A program made the translations under genes and the position numbers. Under the pieces are notes generated by a model that was not told where the DNA came from, ran no database searches, and worked only from the letters and a program-made list of their open reading frames with translations. Below are positions 54,813-64,000 of a stretch of 64,000 nt of DNA, piece by piece. How positions within the stretch are numbered: position 1 is the stretch's first letter; each line of letters opens with the position of its first letter. Source of the DNA: Takakia lepidozioides (lineage: Eukaryota > Streptophyta > Takakiopsida > Takakiales > Takakiaceae); NCBI GenBank assembly GCA_030704615.1, contig CM060731.1, positions 85,912,756 to 85,976,755 of the forward strand, in the 5' to 3' direction.

Positions 54813-54836
54813 TTTACCCCTCCCCCTCTCAAAAAG
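54813..54836 (-). promoter_or_regulatory. Polypurine tract of the minus-strand element
   Basis: Minus-strand GAGAGGGGGAGGGGTAAA directly precedes the LTR TG and follows the ORF B stop by about a dozen bases. Confidence 0.6.
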
Positions 54837-54851
54837 TCGTGTCCTCACGGT

Positions 54852-56035
54852 TTACTGTTTGGGATTAGCAAACCTTTGTGAGCGAGTACCCTTTTGACGG
54901 TGAGAGTCCCGTGAAGGACTCCGTGTGCGAGCCCGAGTCCTATCACTGGCTGATGGAGATGATTGAGCACTACCTGGAAATGTCTGACCCTCCTTTGGCT
55001 GATAACGAGGTAATCTCTCAGGCATAGGAGATCCCCGTCGTTTCTTCTCTGCCATCTGAAGTGCATAGTCTTCGGCCATGTCAAAAGAGTCCGCAGAAGA
55101 AACAGTAGTATTAGAATCCTCGTCCCCCCTGAGGTGTTTTAACGGCCGAACTTTAACTGGAATCCTGTGTGGCATACAATGTGGTCCCACCATGTCTGGA
55201 AGTTTAAACTGTACAACTTGTTGTAAGCGCTTAATGGCAAAATTAGTGAACACCCTGAACTCCTTATCCGTATAGGTGAGAGGTGTGCCAATGATTTGGA
55301 ACAGTGTAAGTATGTCCAGGCTTCATGTCCCTTAAAAAAAAAATTCTCCGGGCCAAATTTCTGTGTTGTCAAATTGTTCCAAGCCGAATGAAACCATGAA
55401 CGAAGTTGTGAATCCTTTTGCATCATAACTTTTGCATCATATAGGTACATATGAGGTGGCACTGAAGGTAAGACCCAATGATCCCCACTGGAATAACTCA
55501 GAAATTGTGATTGCATCTTTTGCTGCTCAATGTGATAGCGTGCCAGAAAACAAGCAACATAGTATAATCCACAACCCATGACAATACTAGATACCTCCTT
55601 GGTCTTGGTATAGATGTACCCATGTACAACTTGGAAGGCAATTAATTCCTTCAGCATGGTACTTGCCTCAGACCAATACTTGGCAAAATGATGATCCTCA
55701 ATGGGTCGATTGTTCGGTAGAACCTTAGTCCGAGTTGCCACCGGCAGCCAAATGCGCATGATCTAGTAGTAATGTGCCAATGATTGCGGAGGACTAAATT
55801 CCTTCCAAGCCAAATTCAACACAAGGGGAATTTGGTTGAAGGGCATAATCATAGCCCGACTGTACTCTCGTGCAGCACGAGTTTTAGGGGGGTTAAAAGT
55901 AGCATCCCCCCATACCTCAGGCTGTGGTGTGGCTGTAGTAACAACAGGGTCAGCTACCTGCACAGCCACTTGCTGTGGTATTGGTACCACTGGCCCTTCT
56001 ACCACTAACATCTCCTGCACCCCTTGCGAAGAAGA
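54852..56035 (-). pseudogene. ORF B of the minus-strand gypsy element
   Basis: Minus strand: GVQEMLVVEGPVVPIPQQVA, then AMIMPFNQIPLVLNLAWKEF, TAG at 55763, then in the same frame WLPVATRTKV, ASTMLKELIAFQVVHGYIYT and VSSIVMGCGLYYVACFLARY. After a frameshift near 55250 it ends with KRRGSPMPERLPRYQPKEG and a stop at 54852. It aligns with ORF B of the 8-kb element over its central part. The order integrase, ORF A, ORF B, polypurine tract, LTR is the same. Function unknown. Confidence 0.65.
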
Positions 56036-58350
56036 CTAAAAAATTAGAGTCCTGGCATGTAAATAAGTAGCCATCAGCTGCTCCTCAGGTACAAAGACTC
56101 TCTTGTCAATATTTGAACTCAGGTCATCCACCTGAGTTTGCAGGCCTTCTACATCTCCTGTAGCTCTGCTATCCTACTATAGACATTGTCTATAGTAGTT
56201 GTGGCAATGTTCTGCACCTGCAGTCTGAGCTCATTCATCTCGCCCTGGGTGAGCTTCCGTGGTGTTTTGTCTTCCACCGGCCCTTGTGCTAACCAGACTT
56301 GCATAAGGTGGTTATCCACCAAGTCGTGTGTGGCACCCCTGAGGATCTGCTCCTCCGTGAGTCTGTACACATCTAACTACTGCTGTAAAGCTTTTATGCG
56401 CTTCGCATGAGGTTCAACCAGACCCGCATAGGCAGCAGCTAGATTATTGGCTTCCTTCCAAGCCTTGTTAGCCATAGAGAGGTCATTTCTATTGACCATG
56501 ACTGTTTGTTGCAACTCCAGGATGTGCCTCTCCTGGTCAACCTCAAATTGTCGGTATTGTTTGAAAGTATTCTCATTGCGACAGATTGTATTCTTCATAT
56601 CAACGATGAGTTTCGCTTGCTCTATGATCTCTGCTTCTGCCTGTATACATCTCTCCCCTTGTCTGTTAACTTTTAATGCAGTTTGCTCAAGAGTAGTTGT
56701 GAGTGTAGCACATTGTATGGTCATCTTCTTATGTTCTGCCTACAACTCTGTATGTAGTACATTCACTTCTTGCAATTTGCCTTTATGCTTCACCTGCAAT
56801 TGGTATAACTGTTGCTTATGTGCTTCATGCAACTGGTCCTGCTCGAGGCCTGCTTCAATCAAATGTCCCTTGGCCAACTGCAAAGCAGCCTTTGTGTCCT
56901 CTAACTCTTGCTGTAACTTAAAATTGACCTCGTCATCAACCTTGTTAGCACACTCAGTGGCAATTTGAGCCTCAAACTCCTTCCTGAGTTCCTCCCTCAA
57001 AGCTGCCAATTGGGTAGATGGAACATGGGATTTCACATAAGTGCCCAACAAATTAAGTGTTCTGCTTATGGAACTCATAAGCATGGCCTGCTGAGGGTCA
57101 TCATGGTGAACTTACTGCTGTTCTCCCTGATCCTCCATAGTGTGATGCCTCACCAACCATTCAGGCCATTGCCCCACCAAATTTTCTTCCTGAATCACCT
57201 CATCCTCCACAGGTGCTGCAGTGTCTTGATATTCTACCCTTGGTACCTCCATCACGGTGTGGGTACTACATGCATAGCAGGGTTTTTCCTGGACAAGCGT
57301 TGCACCTCTGGAACCACTGATTCCCCTACCAAGCCCGAGTTTTCATAGAGAAGGTCACCCTTCTCAATTTCGGCCACGACCTGCTCTGTAGTGGGAATGT
57401 CCAACCTTTCTCCTTCCAGAGCAATTGGGGGTGATGTCACAGCATGTACTAACTGCGGAACCTCTAAAACAACTGAGTCAATTGGTTGTGGTGGCTGTGG
57501 TATCGAAGTGACTTCCTCTTCCCTTTCCGAAGGCCGTGCTTCCAATAATAACAGCTCTTTGTGCTACTGTGCCCCATCCTGCACAAGAGCTTGGGAAACA
57601 TTCTCGTGCGGTTTCCGTGAAGCCAGTGGATCCGCCACTACAGTCATACCCCACCTCTATCTCTTAGACTGGTGTTGCCCTGCCAGTCCACTTTCACTAT
57701 GTGAAGAGCCCTGCTCTTCAATTGCAGTGATTTCTGCCTCAAACACTCCCATCTCCTTACGTTCCCGAGTATCAAGTATGCAAGAATCAAGAATGATTTG
57801 GGCAATGACTGGACCAGACACAATGATCGGAGACTTAGCAGCAGTGCCCTGCAACCTCTTCATCTCGTCCACCAGTCCATTATACATTAACTCCGCCCAA
57901 GCGACATCCTCTCCCCTCAAAGCTTTCAGGATCTCCTCTGTGAATGACCTGCTCAAATACTGTTGGTTCTGTTTCATGGCAAACAGAACGTTCAATATTT
58001 GGCCAACTTCCCTAAGCCCTGGGTACTCGGCTTTGGTATAAGCGTAACCTTGAGTTTTAAAGAAACTCCCTTCTTGGAACAAATTCCCTATCTGCAATCT
58101 TGCCGTGTGCTCATCCACATCCACATGACCTGATGGCAAATCAAACAATTGCTGCAGGTACTGAGGAGTAGTTTCTATGTCTACTCCCCTCACCTGGGTA
58201 ACTCCCGTCCGAGGCTCAAAGTTCTGAAGAAATTGAATCATATACTGCCGATGATGCAAGGACCAGTCCTTGCATAGCAGCCCCTCCAATCGCAACTCCC
58301 TTAGCAGCTGTACTGCCTGCGGTGCTGCAATTGTTTGCTTCTGCAGAATC
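56036..58350 (-). pseudogene. ORF A of the minus-strand gypsy element
   Basis: Minus strand from about 58350: KQTIAAPQAVQLLRELRLEG, then KDWSLHHRQYMIQFLQNF, PQYLQQLFDLPSGHV and TKAEYPGLREVGQILNVLFA. A long coiled coil follows (QELEDTKAALQLAKGHLIEA, EIIEQAKLIVDMKNTICRNE, QRFEVDQ-type Gln/Glu heptads). The frame is interrupted by TAGs at 57657, 57564, 56740, 56377 and 56036 and a TAA at about 57113, with frameshifts near 57253 and 56155. Between these the coiled-coil reading continues in frame. The last TAG precedes ORF B closely, as does the TAA of the plus-strand element. It matches ORF A at 5.7 kb. Confidence 0.68.
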
Positions 58351-58775
58351 GTGGTATTTTAGTATCCCAATCATAACCCATACCCATAACTGTGCGAGTT
58401 AAAATGCCACATAATAGCCCATTGGCTCGAGGATGATAAGGAGTAGTCTTTCGATGCTTAATCACATATCGTTCTGTCAATTGGGCAATTGTAGCATTTA
58501 TGAAATGGGTACCTCGATCACTGACCAATTCCAATGGACAGCCAAACCTCGATATTATATTTTCATACAAAAATTGGGCTACGACTTTTGCAGTATCAGT
58601 TCGAGTGGCTTGAGCCTCAGCCCATTTTGTGACATATTCAATAGCCACCAATATGTACCGTTTGTGTCCATTACGAGAAGCTGGAGCAATGGGGCCTACA
58701 AAATCAATACCCCACTTCTCAAAAGGAGCTTGTGCTAAAATATGCACCAACTTGAACGTATAGGTTTTCCAATTT
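58340..58775 (-). pseudogene. Ty3/gypsy integrase core with catalytic Glu deleted
   Basis: Minus strand: FEKWGIDFVGPIAPASRNGH, then ILVAIEYVTKWAEAQATRTD, FLYENIISRFGCPLELVSDR, GTHFINATIAQLTERY and TTPYHPRANGLLCGILTRTV. The first Asp (GIDFVGP) and second Asp (VSDRGTHF) of the DDE triad are present. After YHPRANG the usual VE(K/S)xNG-type segment bearing the catalytic Glu is missing and the text continues LLCGIL. The rest of the integrase, including its C-terminal domain, is absent and the frame shifts into ORF A. Upstream the sequence is cut near 58775 by LINE sequence. Integrase inserts element cDNA into chromosomes; this copy cannot. Confidence 0.85.
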
Positions 58776-60050
58776 TTCTTGAGTGTCCAAAAAGGCTTAT
58801 GATACAGTGTGGAAAGATGGCCTATGGCTCCTGGTCATGGGATCAAGGGAGAGATGAGTTGTCCATAACTTGTATGCTCACATCAAAAGTTGTGTCACTG
58901 TTAATGGACATAAGTCTAACTAAATTGACATGGACCAAGGTGTAGCTCATGGATGTACCCTCTCCCCTCTGTTGTTCAAACCTGACTTAGAGGCTGAAGT
59001 GTCCAAAGCCATGTCTGATGCCAGGAGAGGGGATGATGAAAATGAAGTTAGGCAAAAGATAGTCTTGATGAACTGTAGAGAGAGAGAGAAGACTCCAGCC
59101 AAAGCCGGCGTAACTAAGAGCCACTTCGCCTTACGGCTACTGCCCCATTTCGGGGGTGGGTCCTATAAAGAGAACAGGTGTCCAGGGGACACTAGGTAAC
59201 CAGGGGAGGTAGTAAATAGGGTAGCGGTGCCTAGGGTACGTAGGGTACCCGGGGGTACCCCAGGGTACCCTGGGATGCCGTAGAGGGGTTGGACTCGAGT
59301 TGTCGCTTATTGGTGATGATGGCAGTGAGGGAGCGGAGCGCAGTGAGGTGGATGGCTTTAAAGCATTTGTGGATCGGGGGGATAGGGATTCTAAGATTGT
59401 CGTGATATCATTCCACTAGCAGACAGGGGAAACAGGGACTGTGTGGATCATATCTTCACCCTAGGCCAGATTATAATGCAGGGAAGGAAAAAAGAAGGGA
59501 CACCCATTTTTGTTTTCTTCTTGGATGTCAAAAAAGCTTATTACACAGAGTGGAGAGATGGTCTATGGCTCCTAGTTGTGGGATCAAGGGAAAGATGTGC
59601 AGAGTTGTCCATAACTTGCAGTATGCTCACACCAAAAATGAGGTCGCTGTTAATGGACAGAAGAGTAACTTCTTTGACATAGACCAACGTGTAGCTCAAG
59701 GATGTACCCTCGCTGAAATGTAGTATATTTTAAAGGGTGAAAAATGCTCCCATTAGTTCTTCTCAGATTGTGGAAGCAATTGAGCATTTAAACGGATATA
59801 AAGCTGGTGGACCTGATGGCATAGTCAACAAGCTATTCAAGCACGGTGGCGATCCCATGATAGAGGCCCTTGTACTTCTCTTTAACCTTATATGGAGGAC
59901 TGAAATGATCCCCTTCCGCTGATGATAGGGGGTCATTGTCAATCTATACAAGAACAGGCAAAACAAAGAAGACCTAGGGAACTACAAAGGCATCACGCTC
60001 CTCAATGCTGCAAGCAAGATACGGCAAACAAGGACTTATGAGTACGTTAT
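58776..60050 (+). pseudogene. Shuffled LINE reverse-transcriptase fragments
   Basis: Three plus-strand pieces. 58790-59060: WSWDQGRDELSITC-type text and then DQGVAHGCTLSPLLF, a palm motif. 59443-59700: DHIFTLGQIIMQGRKKEGTP and FLDVKKAYYTEWRDGLW, the motif A region. 59737-60045: IVEAIEHLNGYKAGGPDGIV then GVIVNLYKNR and EDLGNYKGITLLNAASKI, which normally precede motif A. The order is therefore scrambled and the pieces are probably from nested or duplicated copies. GGGTACCC-rich sequence lies between them at 59220-59280. Confidence 0.75.
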
Positions 60051-60084
60051 TTTATCAATTAAACACCAAGTGATTGAGACTTAC

Positions 60085-61992
60085 CGCAAATATGGAGCCA
60101 CAACTTCAGAATTACGAAGCACATAGGTGTGGGTTGCATCCCGTACTGCCATGGACAGTTTCTTTCTCCTATCAGTCCCCTCCAACACCTCCCCACTAAC
60201 TGTATCATCCTCGTTCTGATCCCATACATGACGCCGAGTGTGATGCAATTCTGCCATGTATTCGGTACAAAACCCCAATGCTTCATCTATGGTGTATCCT
60301 CGTGCCATACTCCCTTCAGGTCTTGCCTTGTTGCGAACGTACCCCTTGAGGTCTTTCAAATACCGCTCCATGGGGTAACACCACCTTGCATTAACTGGCC
60401 CACACATCTCAACCTCATCTACTAGATGAACCACAAGATGTGTCATAACATTAAACAAGGAGGGGGGGAATTCCTTCTCAATAAGACACAGTGTAATGGC
60501 CACATCTCCCGGAGCTGCTGAAAACCCGAAGGGTCCTCACCTTAGCACAAATTTTCCTGAAAACTTGGCTAAGGCGCATAATTGCCATCCTCACTCCGGG
60601 CCCATCAAATTCCTTACACATAGAGGAAGGATCTGTTGCATCATGACATGATAATCATGAGATTTCATCGATCCTAATTTCCCTTCCATGACATGTTTCT
60701 TGAAGGCGTCTGCATATCCAGTCGGCACTTTCAATCTACGTAATCCTTGTAGGAAAGATTTCTTTCATCCTTGGAAAGCACATATGATGCAGCAAGCATT
60801 ACCATTTTTATAGGGTCACGTAGTGTGGGGTGGTTCTGAAGCCACAGATTTGGTCAGATCCCCACTGCCTTCCGTACTTCTGGTTTGTCTTTATCTCAAA
60901 AATATGTTTCATAACATTCTCACATATATTCTTCTCACAATTCATCACGTCCAATAGATGCCGTATAGGTAGGTGTTGCAATTACATATATTGGCCACAT
61001 TCAAGACCACAGTATTTACAATCACATGTATGACTCTGTCTGTAGCACCAAGAAAAAACACAATTACATAAATGACATAAATTTTGTCATGATCTTTAGT
61101 ACCAGGAAGAACCACAAATGCAGTTACAGAAATTCAAACACCAATGATCCTCACCTTCCAATATGGCAGGTCCCAAAGGCATGACCTCCTATTTATGCCA
61201 TGCTCCTTTGAAGGACAATTGTCCTCTTCATGCGTACCACCTTCCTAGATGTGCCTATTATACTATGATATCCTCTCCAACACCTGTGCCGCAGTCACCA
61301 TAGGAGGACGTCCTCGTACTTCAACCTCCCTATCAAATGCATTCTTTTGGGCTGTCCTGTAAGGATGATTGCGTCGAAGATAACGTCGATGCCCGAGATA
61401 AATGTTCCGTTTTAAATGATGGGAATAGCGGGAGTCTAGCTCGAGGGTTCACAGGGGGATAAGCTTTGTACCCCTTCGTAGAACAACCAACAATTAATCC
61501 GTATGCTCGATAATCATGGATTGTCCACATGACTATTGCCCTCATGTGGAAATCCTGGTTACCCCTTGTCTTGGTTGCATCTAAGGCATGGACCCCTTCC
61601 CATAATTGAGACAGCTCCTCAATTAAGGGTTGCATGTAAACATCAATGTTTCATTGCCAACACTTTCCTTACTAGGAATTAGAAGAGCTAACATTATGAA
61701 AATTTCTTTGTGGTTAGCCAAGGAGGGATATTGTAATTGAATTAATATAACAGGTTGAGTGCTTCTCAGAGAACGGGTTTACACCATCTAGTGCCAATCC
61801 TAGCTTCACGTTCCGTGGTTCAGCAGAGAATGTTGGCCACTGTCTGTCTATGGATTTCCATTGTTTACTGTTAGGAGCATGTCGCACTAGACCATCGTCA
61901 CTTGCATTTTGAGCATGCCAAGTCATCAGTTCAGCTATAGACTTGCAACTATACATCCTTTGAAGTCTGGGAATGAGAGGGAAATGTCTCAT
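60085..61992 (-). pseudogene. Second CACTA TNP2 transposase copy, degraded
   Basis: Minus strand: RHFPLIPRLQRMYSCKSIAE, LALDGVNPFSEKHST, then with frameshifts QPLIEELSQLWEGVHALDA and VMWTIHDYRAYGLIVGCSTK. Around 60650-60540 SHDYHVMMQQILPLCVRN and IMRLSQVFRKICAKV follow. Then 60503-60085 gives IEKEFPPSLFNVMTHLVVHL, WCYPMERYLKDLKGYVRNKA and TEYMAELHHTRRHVWDQNED, ending VAPYLR at a clear donor (GTAAGT at 60084). It parallels the 27.9-kb gene and extends further 3'. The stretch 60900-61320 shows no coding match and may be an intron plus insertion. Confidence 0.82.
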
Positions 61993-61996
61993 ACTT

Positions 61997-62236
61997 TTAT
62001 AGGAACCTGTGGCCTCCCTTCATCTGAGGGGTACCCTGTCTCTCTGGCTCCTTTGCAGCCAAATTCTTGATGTTTCTTTCGTGGATCTCTTGATCTGAAA
62101 GAAGCGTCAAAGCAGCCGCGTTTTGATTCAGGTTCTTCATCGCTTGCTCGGTGAAGAGAGTGTGTTTGGGAGGGCAGTCACGGTACCACCCGCAATCCCC
62201 AATTGCATCTGTTTCTCTTCCACTGTCTGCACTCAA
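61997..62236 (-). CDS. Unrecognised short frame upstream of TNP2 copy 2
   Basis: A 79-residue minus-strand frame (TEQAMKNLNQNAAALTLLSD, QEIHERNIKNLAAKEPERQG) directly upstream of the TNP2 homology. It is in the right place to be part of the same transposase gene, but nothing matches the 27.9-kb copy. No domain. Confidence 0.25.
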   Translation of the reverse strand: MSADSGRETDAIGDCGWYRDCPPKHTLFTEQAMKNLNQNAAALTLLSDQEIHERNIKNLAAKEPERQGTPQMKGGHRFL

Positions 62237-62990
62237 ATTTCCTCTTCCCCTGTCTGCACTGAAATGTCGTGATCGTTACGACATCCCCTACAATATGAAT
62301 AACCTTCATGTCTGCAAGTCTTTGTCTGCCTCCTCATTTCTGGGAGAGAGGGAAGATATACATGTCATGTCAAGACATGGACAAGACCGCTAAGGTCATT
62401 GTCATTGAAAGACAAAACAGCCCTTTACAGGGCACCATCTAACATTCTCTTTCATGTTTACAATCTCATTTGAATACCCAATTACATTTCAGGGTCTCTG
62501 AAAAAACAGGGCGGGAGGGTGGGATTCCAGGTCATTCATATCATGAAAGCACCATAGTACACATCATCATCTCAAGAATCCATTTTAAACTCATTTCAAA
62601 AACCAGATTGCAGGTTTGGTTTGAAGATGATGTTTTAGAACCAAGATATAAGCAAGATTCTTAAAAAAGAAGAAGAAACAACAGGGTAGAGCCCCCTTAA
62701 GCAGGTATAGGCCTAGAATGGTATTTTAAGGCCTCATAAAATAGTTCTGCCAAGGTGAAAGAGTAGCTCAGAAACCCCTGTTTGTTATCAAGCCATGAAA
62801 CCAAAATGATATGAGGGCCTTGAAGAATGTGTGTTATCTATCAAAGCCTATCCTTTTGATCCATCAGAGTCATACCAAGAGTACTCATTTCAGAGCCAAG
62901 TATCAAGGCAGTCAAAGTAATAACTGCTATTCAGCAGGCTGATAGTATTCAGAGCTGCTTTGTTTATGATATGTCCATCCAAAGACTATC
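62237..62990. other. Non-coding stretch
   Basis: No gene, repeat array or element border recognised. A+T content rises relative to flanks. Confidence 0.3.
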
Positions 62991-63945
62991 TCATCGATGA
63001 GAATAGCCAAGTCCAAATTCCAAAAAAGCTTCTTTTATCAAGTTCCTAGGGTTTATCCACTCCATACCACGGTTTGGGTACAACATATGAATGAATCCCA
63101 AGGGAGCAGATTTTGCTGCCTGTTTTATGAATTTCCTGCCATGGGCATGAGTTTCAATTTGTCTACAACCATCCTCAAGACTAAACAACGCATCTGCACA
63201 TGCAAAGTAGAGGAACATACCAAAAATGAGATTTTTAAGATCTGTCCATGATCCAAAATCTCGTTTGCGTATTGGGGAGAACTCGTCAGTGATACGACGA
63301 GTCTTGTATGACTCCTGGCTGGCGATGTTGATGGTGGTATTGGAATTAGCACCCGAACCCCCAAGTGATGACCGATTCGTTGCTCTTGAATTCTCAGAGG
63401 TGTTGGTAGAGTATTGCCCCCTGCCAGAGCGTCCTCCTCTTTGGTAGAGACCTCTTCCACGACCAGGGGTGCCTTTGCCTCGAGTGGCATTGTTCTTGCC
63501 TTGTTGAAGAGGCGTCTGCCCCTCCATACGCTGCCGTTTGTAGCTATTGAATTGTGGCCTGGGAAGGCTGTCTGAAAAAGACCCAGGTTTCACAAGTTTC
63601 TCAATGTATCTGGCCCCCTTGGATTCTCCTAACTTCCCAAGCAACTTGGCTTGAGGGTCAATTGAGAATTCACAAGCTGCTTCCATTATGAAGCCCCGGG
63701 TCATCTGGAAGGTAATTTGTGCAAGAACAGCAGATCTGGCAGCCCGCATGATCCATACCAGAAAGCTGTAATACTTGGTTTGCACCGTATCCATCTTTTG
63801 CAATGCAGCATGGAAGTCACTTGGTGTGATTTGTGCGAGGGTTGCCTGCACAGCAGGAATTGGAGGAGGTAGTGGGGACTGATACCCCAGGGCTATGAGG
63901 TCCTCATTCCAGCTAGGACCTCCTTTGGTGACTTTCTGTCAAAGC
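62991..63945 (-). CDS. RGG-rich gag-like ORF
   Basis: The minus-strand frame is open from a possible acceptor (TTTGACAG) near 63940 to TGA 62991. It has a helical N-terminal half (DFHAALQKMDTVQTKYYSFL, SAVLAQITFQMTRGFIMEAA) and a Gly/Arg-rich stretch typical of RNA-binding gag tails (TRGKGTPGRGRGLYQRGGRS). A further segment follows (RKRDFGSWTDLKNLIFGMFL, GFIHMLYPNRG). No CCHC knuckle or protease is visible. It could be the gag of a tyrosine-recombinase (DIRS-like) or other retroelement, or an unrelated RGG protein. The 5' part runs toward the window edge. Confidence 0.45.
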
Positions 63946-64000
63946 CCCCCGAGAACATTTGTCAATATATCAAAATGAGAAGGTGAAAAGGAGAAAGGTA

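Overview
The window looks like a stretch of repeat-dense nuclear DNA from a large streptophyte (plant-lineage) genome. PLS-type PPR modules, En/Spm (CACTA) genes with TNP2/DUF4218/DUF4216 domains, plant-type introns and Ty3/gypsy, LINE and MULE-like remains all point that way. A retropepsin-linked cytosine methyltransferase fragment recalls elements reported from charophyte algae, but the PLS PPR repeats argue for a land plant, probably seed-free (fern, lycophyte or bryophyte). I cannot name the species. No rRNA, tRNA or clear single-copy host gene was recognised; almost every coding segment is a mobile element, a gene carried by one, or a decayed duplicate.

Layout. 1-9.6 kb: a minus-strand gypsy gag remnant, a retropepsin plus DNMT fragment, then the 3' part of a Ty3/gypsy element (integrase C-terminus, two extra ORFs A and B, polypurine tract, LTR). 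9.6-18.1 kb: an unknown reading frame cut by the LTR; a 4.2-kb candidate DNA transposon with ATGAGC-rich inverted ends holding two divergent paralogues of an unknown protein; arrays of an 18-bp palindrome; and a four-exon gene resembling a beta-class DNA amino-methyltransferase. 18.1-22.8 kb: a CACTA-type region whose TNPA-like gene contains an FCP1-like phosphatase domain. 23-27.4 kb: head-to-head LINE fragments, an orphan exon, and a PPR fragment split by a truncated LINE with a target-site duplication. 27.9-30.6 kb: a CACTA TNP2 transposase gene with one intron. 31-36.1 kb: a palindrome array with about 53-bp spacing, followed by a multi-exon unknown gene carrying a WDGNHRLLAW motif. 36.1-40.9 kb: CACTA C-terminal debris and a rearranged GCM/MULE-like transposase. 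40.9-51.4 kb: two arrays of a 35-bp hairpin in opposite orientation bracket a second WDGNHRL gene, a GCM-like transposase and a PPR pseudogene cluster. 51.4-64 kb: a third GCM-like gene, a minus-strand gypsy element with the same ORF A/ORF B cassette, shuffled LINE pieces, a second TNP2 copy and an RGG-rich gag-like ORF.

The strongest candidates for something undescribed are four. (1) A TNPA-like gene with an in-frame phosphatase domain. (2) A palindrome family found both in arrays and inside introns of the methyltransferase-like and WDGNHRL genes. (3) The WDGNHRL gene family itself, with conserved intron positions, each copy lying downstream of a palindrome or hairpin array. (4) The conserved post-integrase ORF A/ORF B cassette in two diverged gypsy elements. 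All functional statements are inferred from sequence reading alone; no database search was run.
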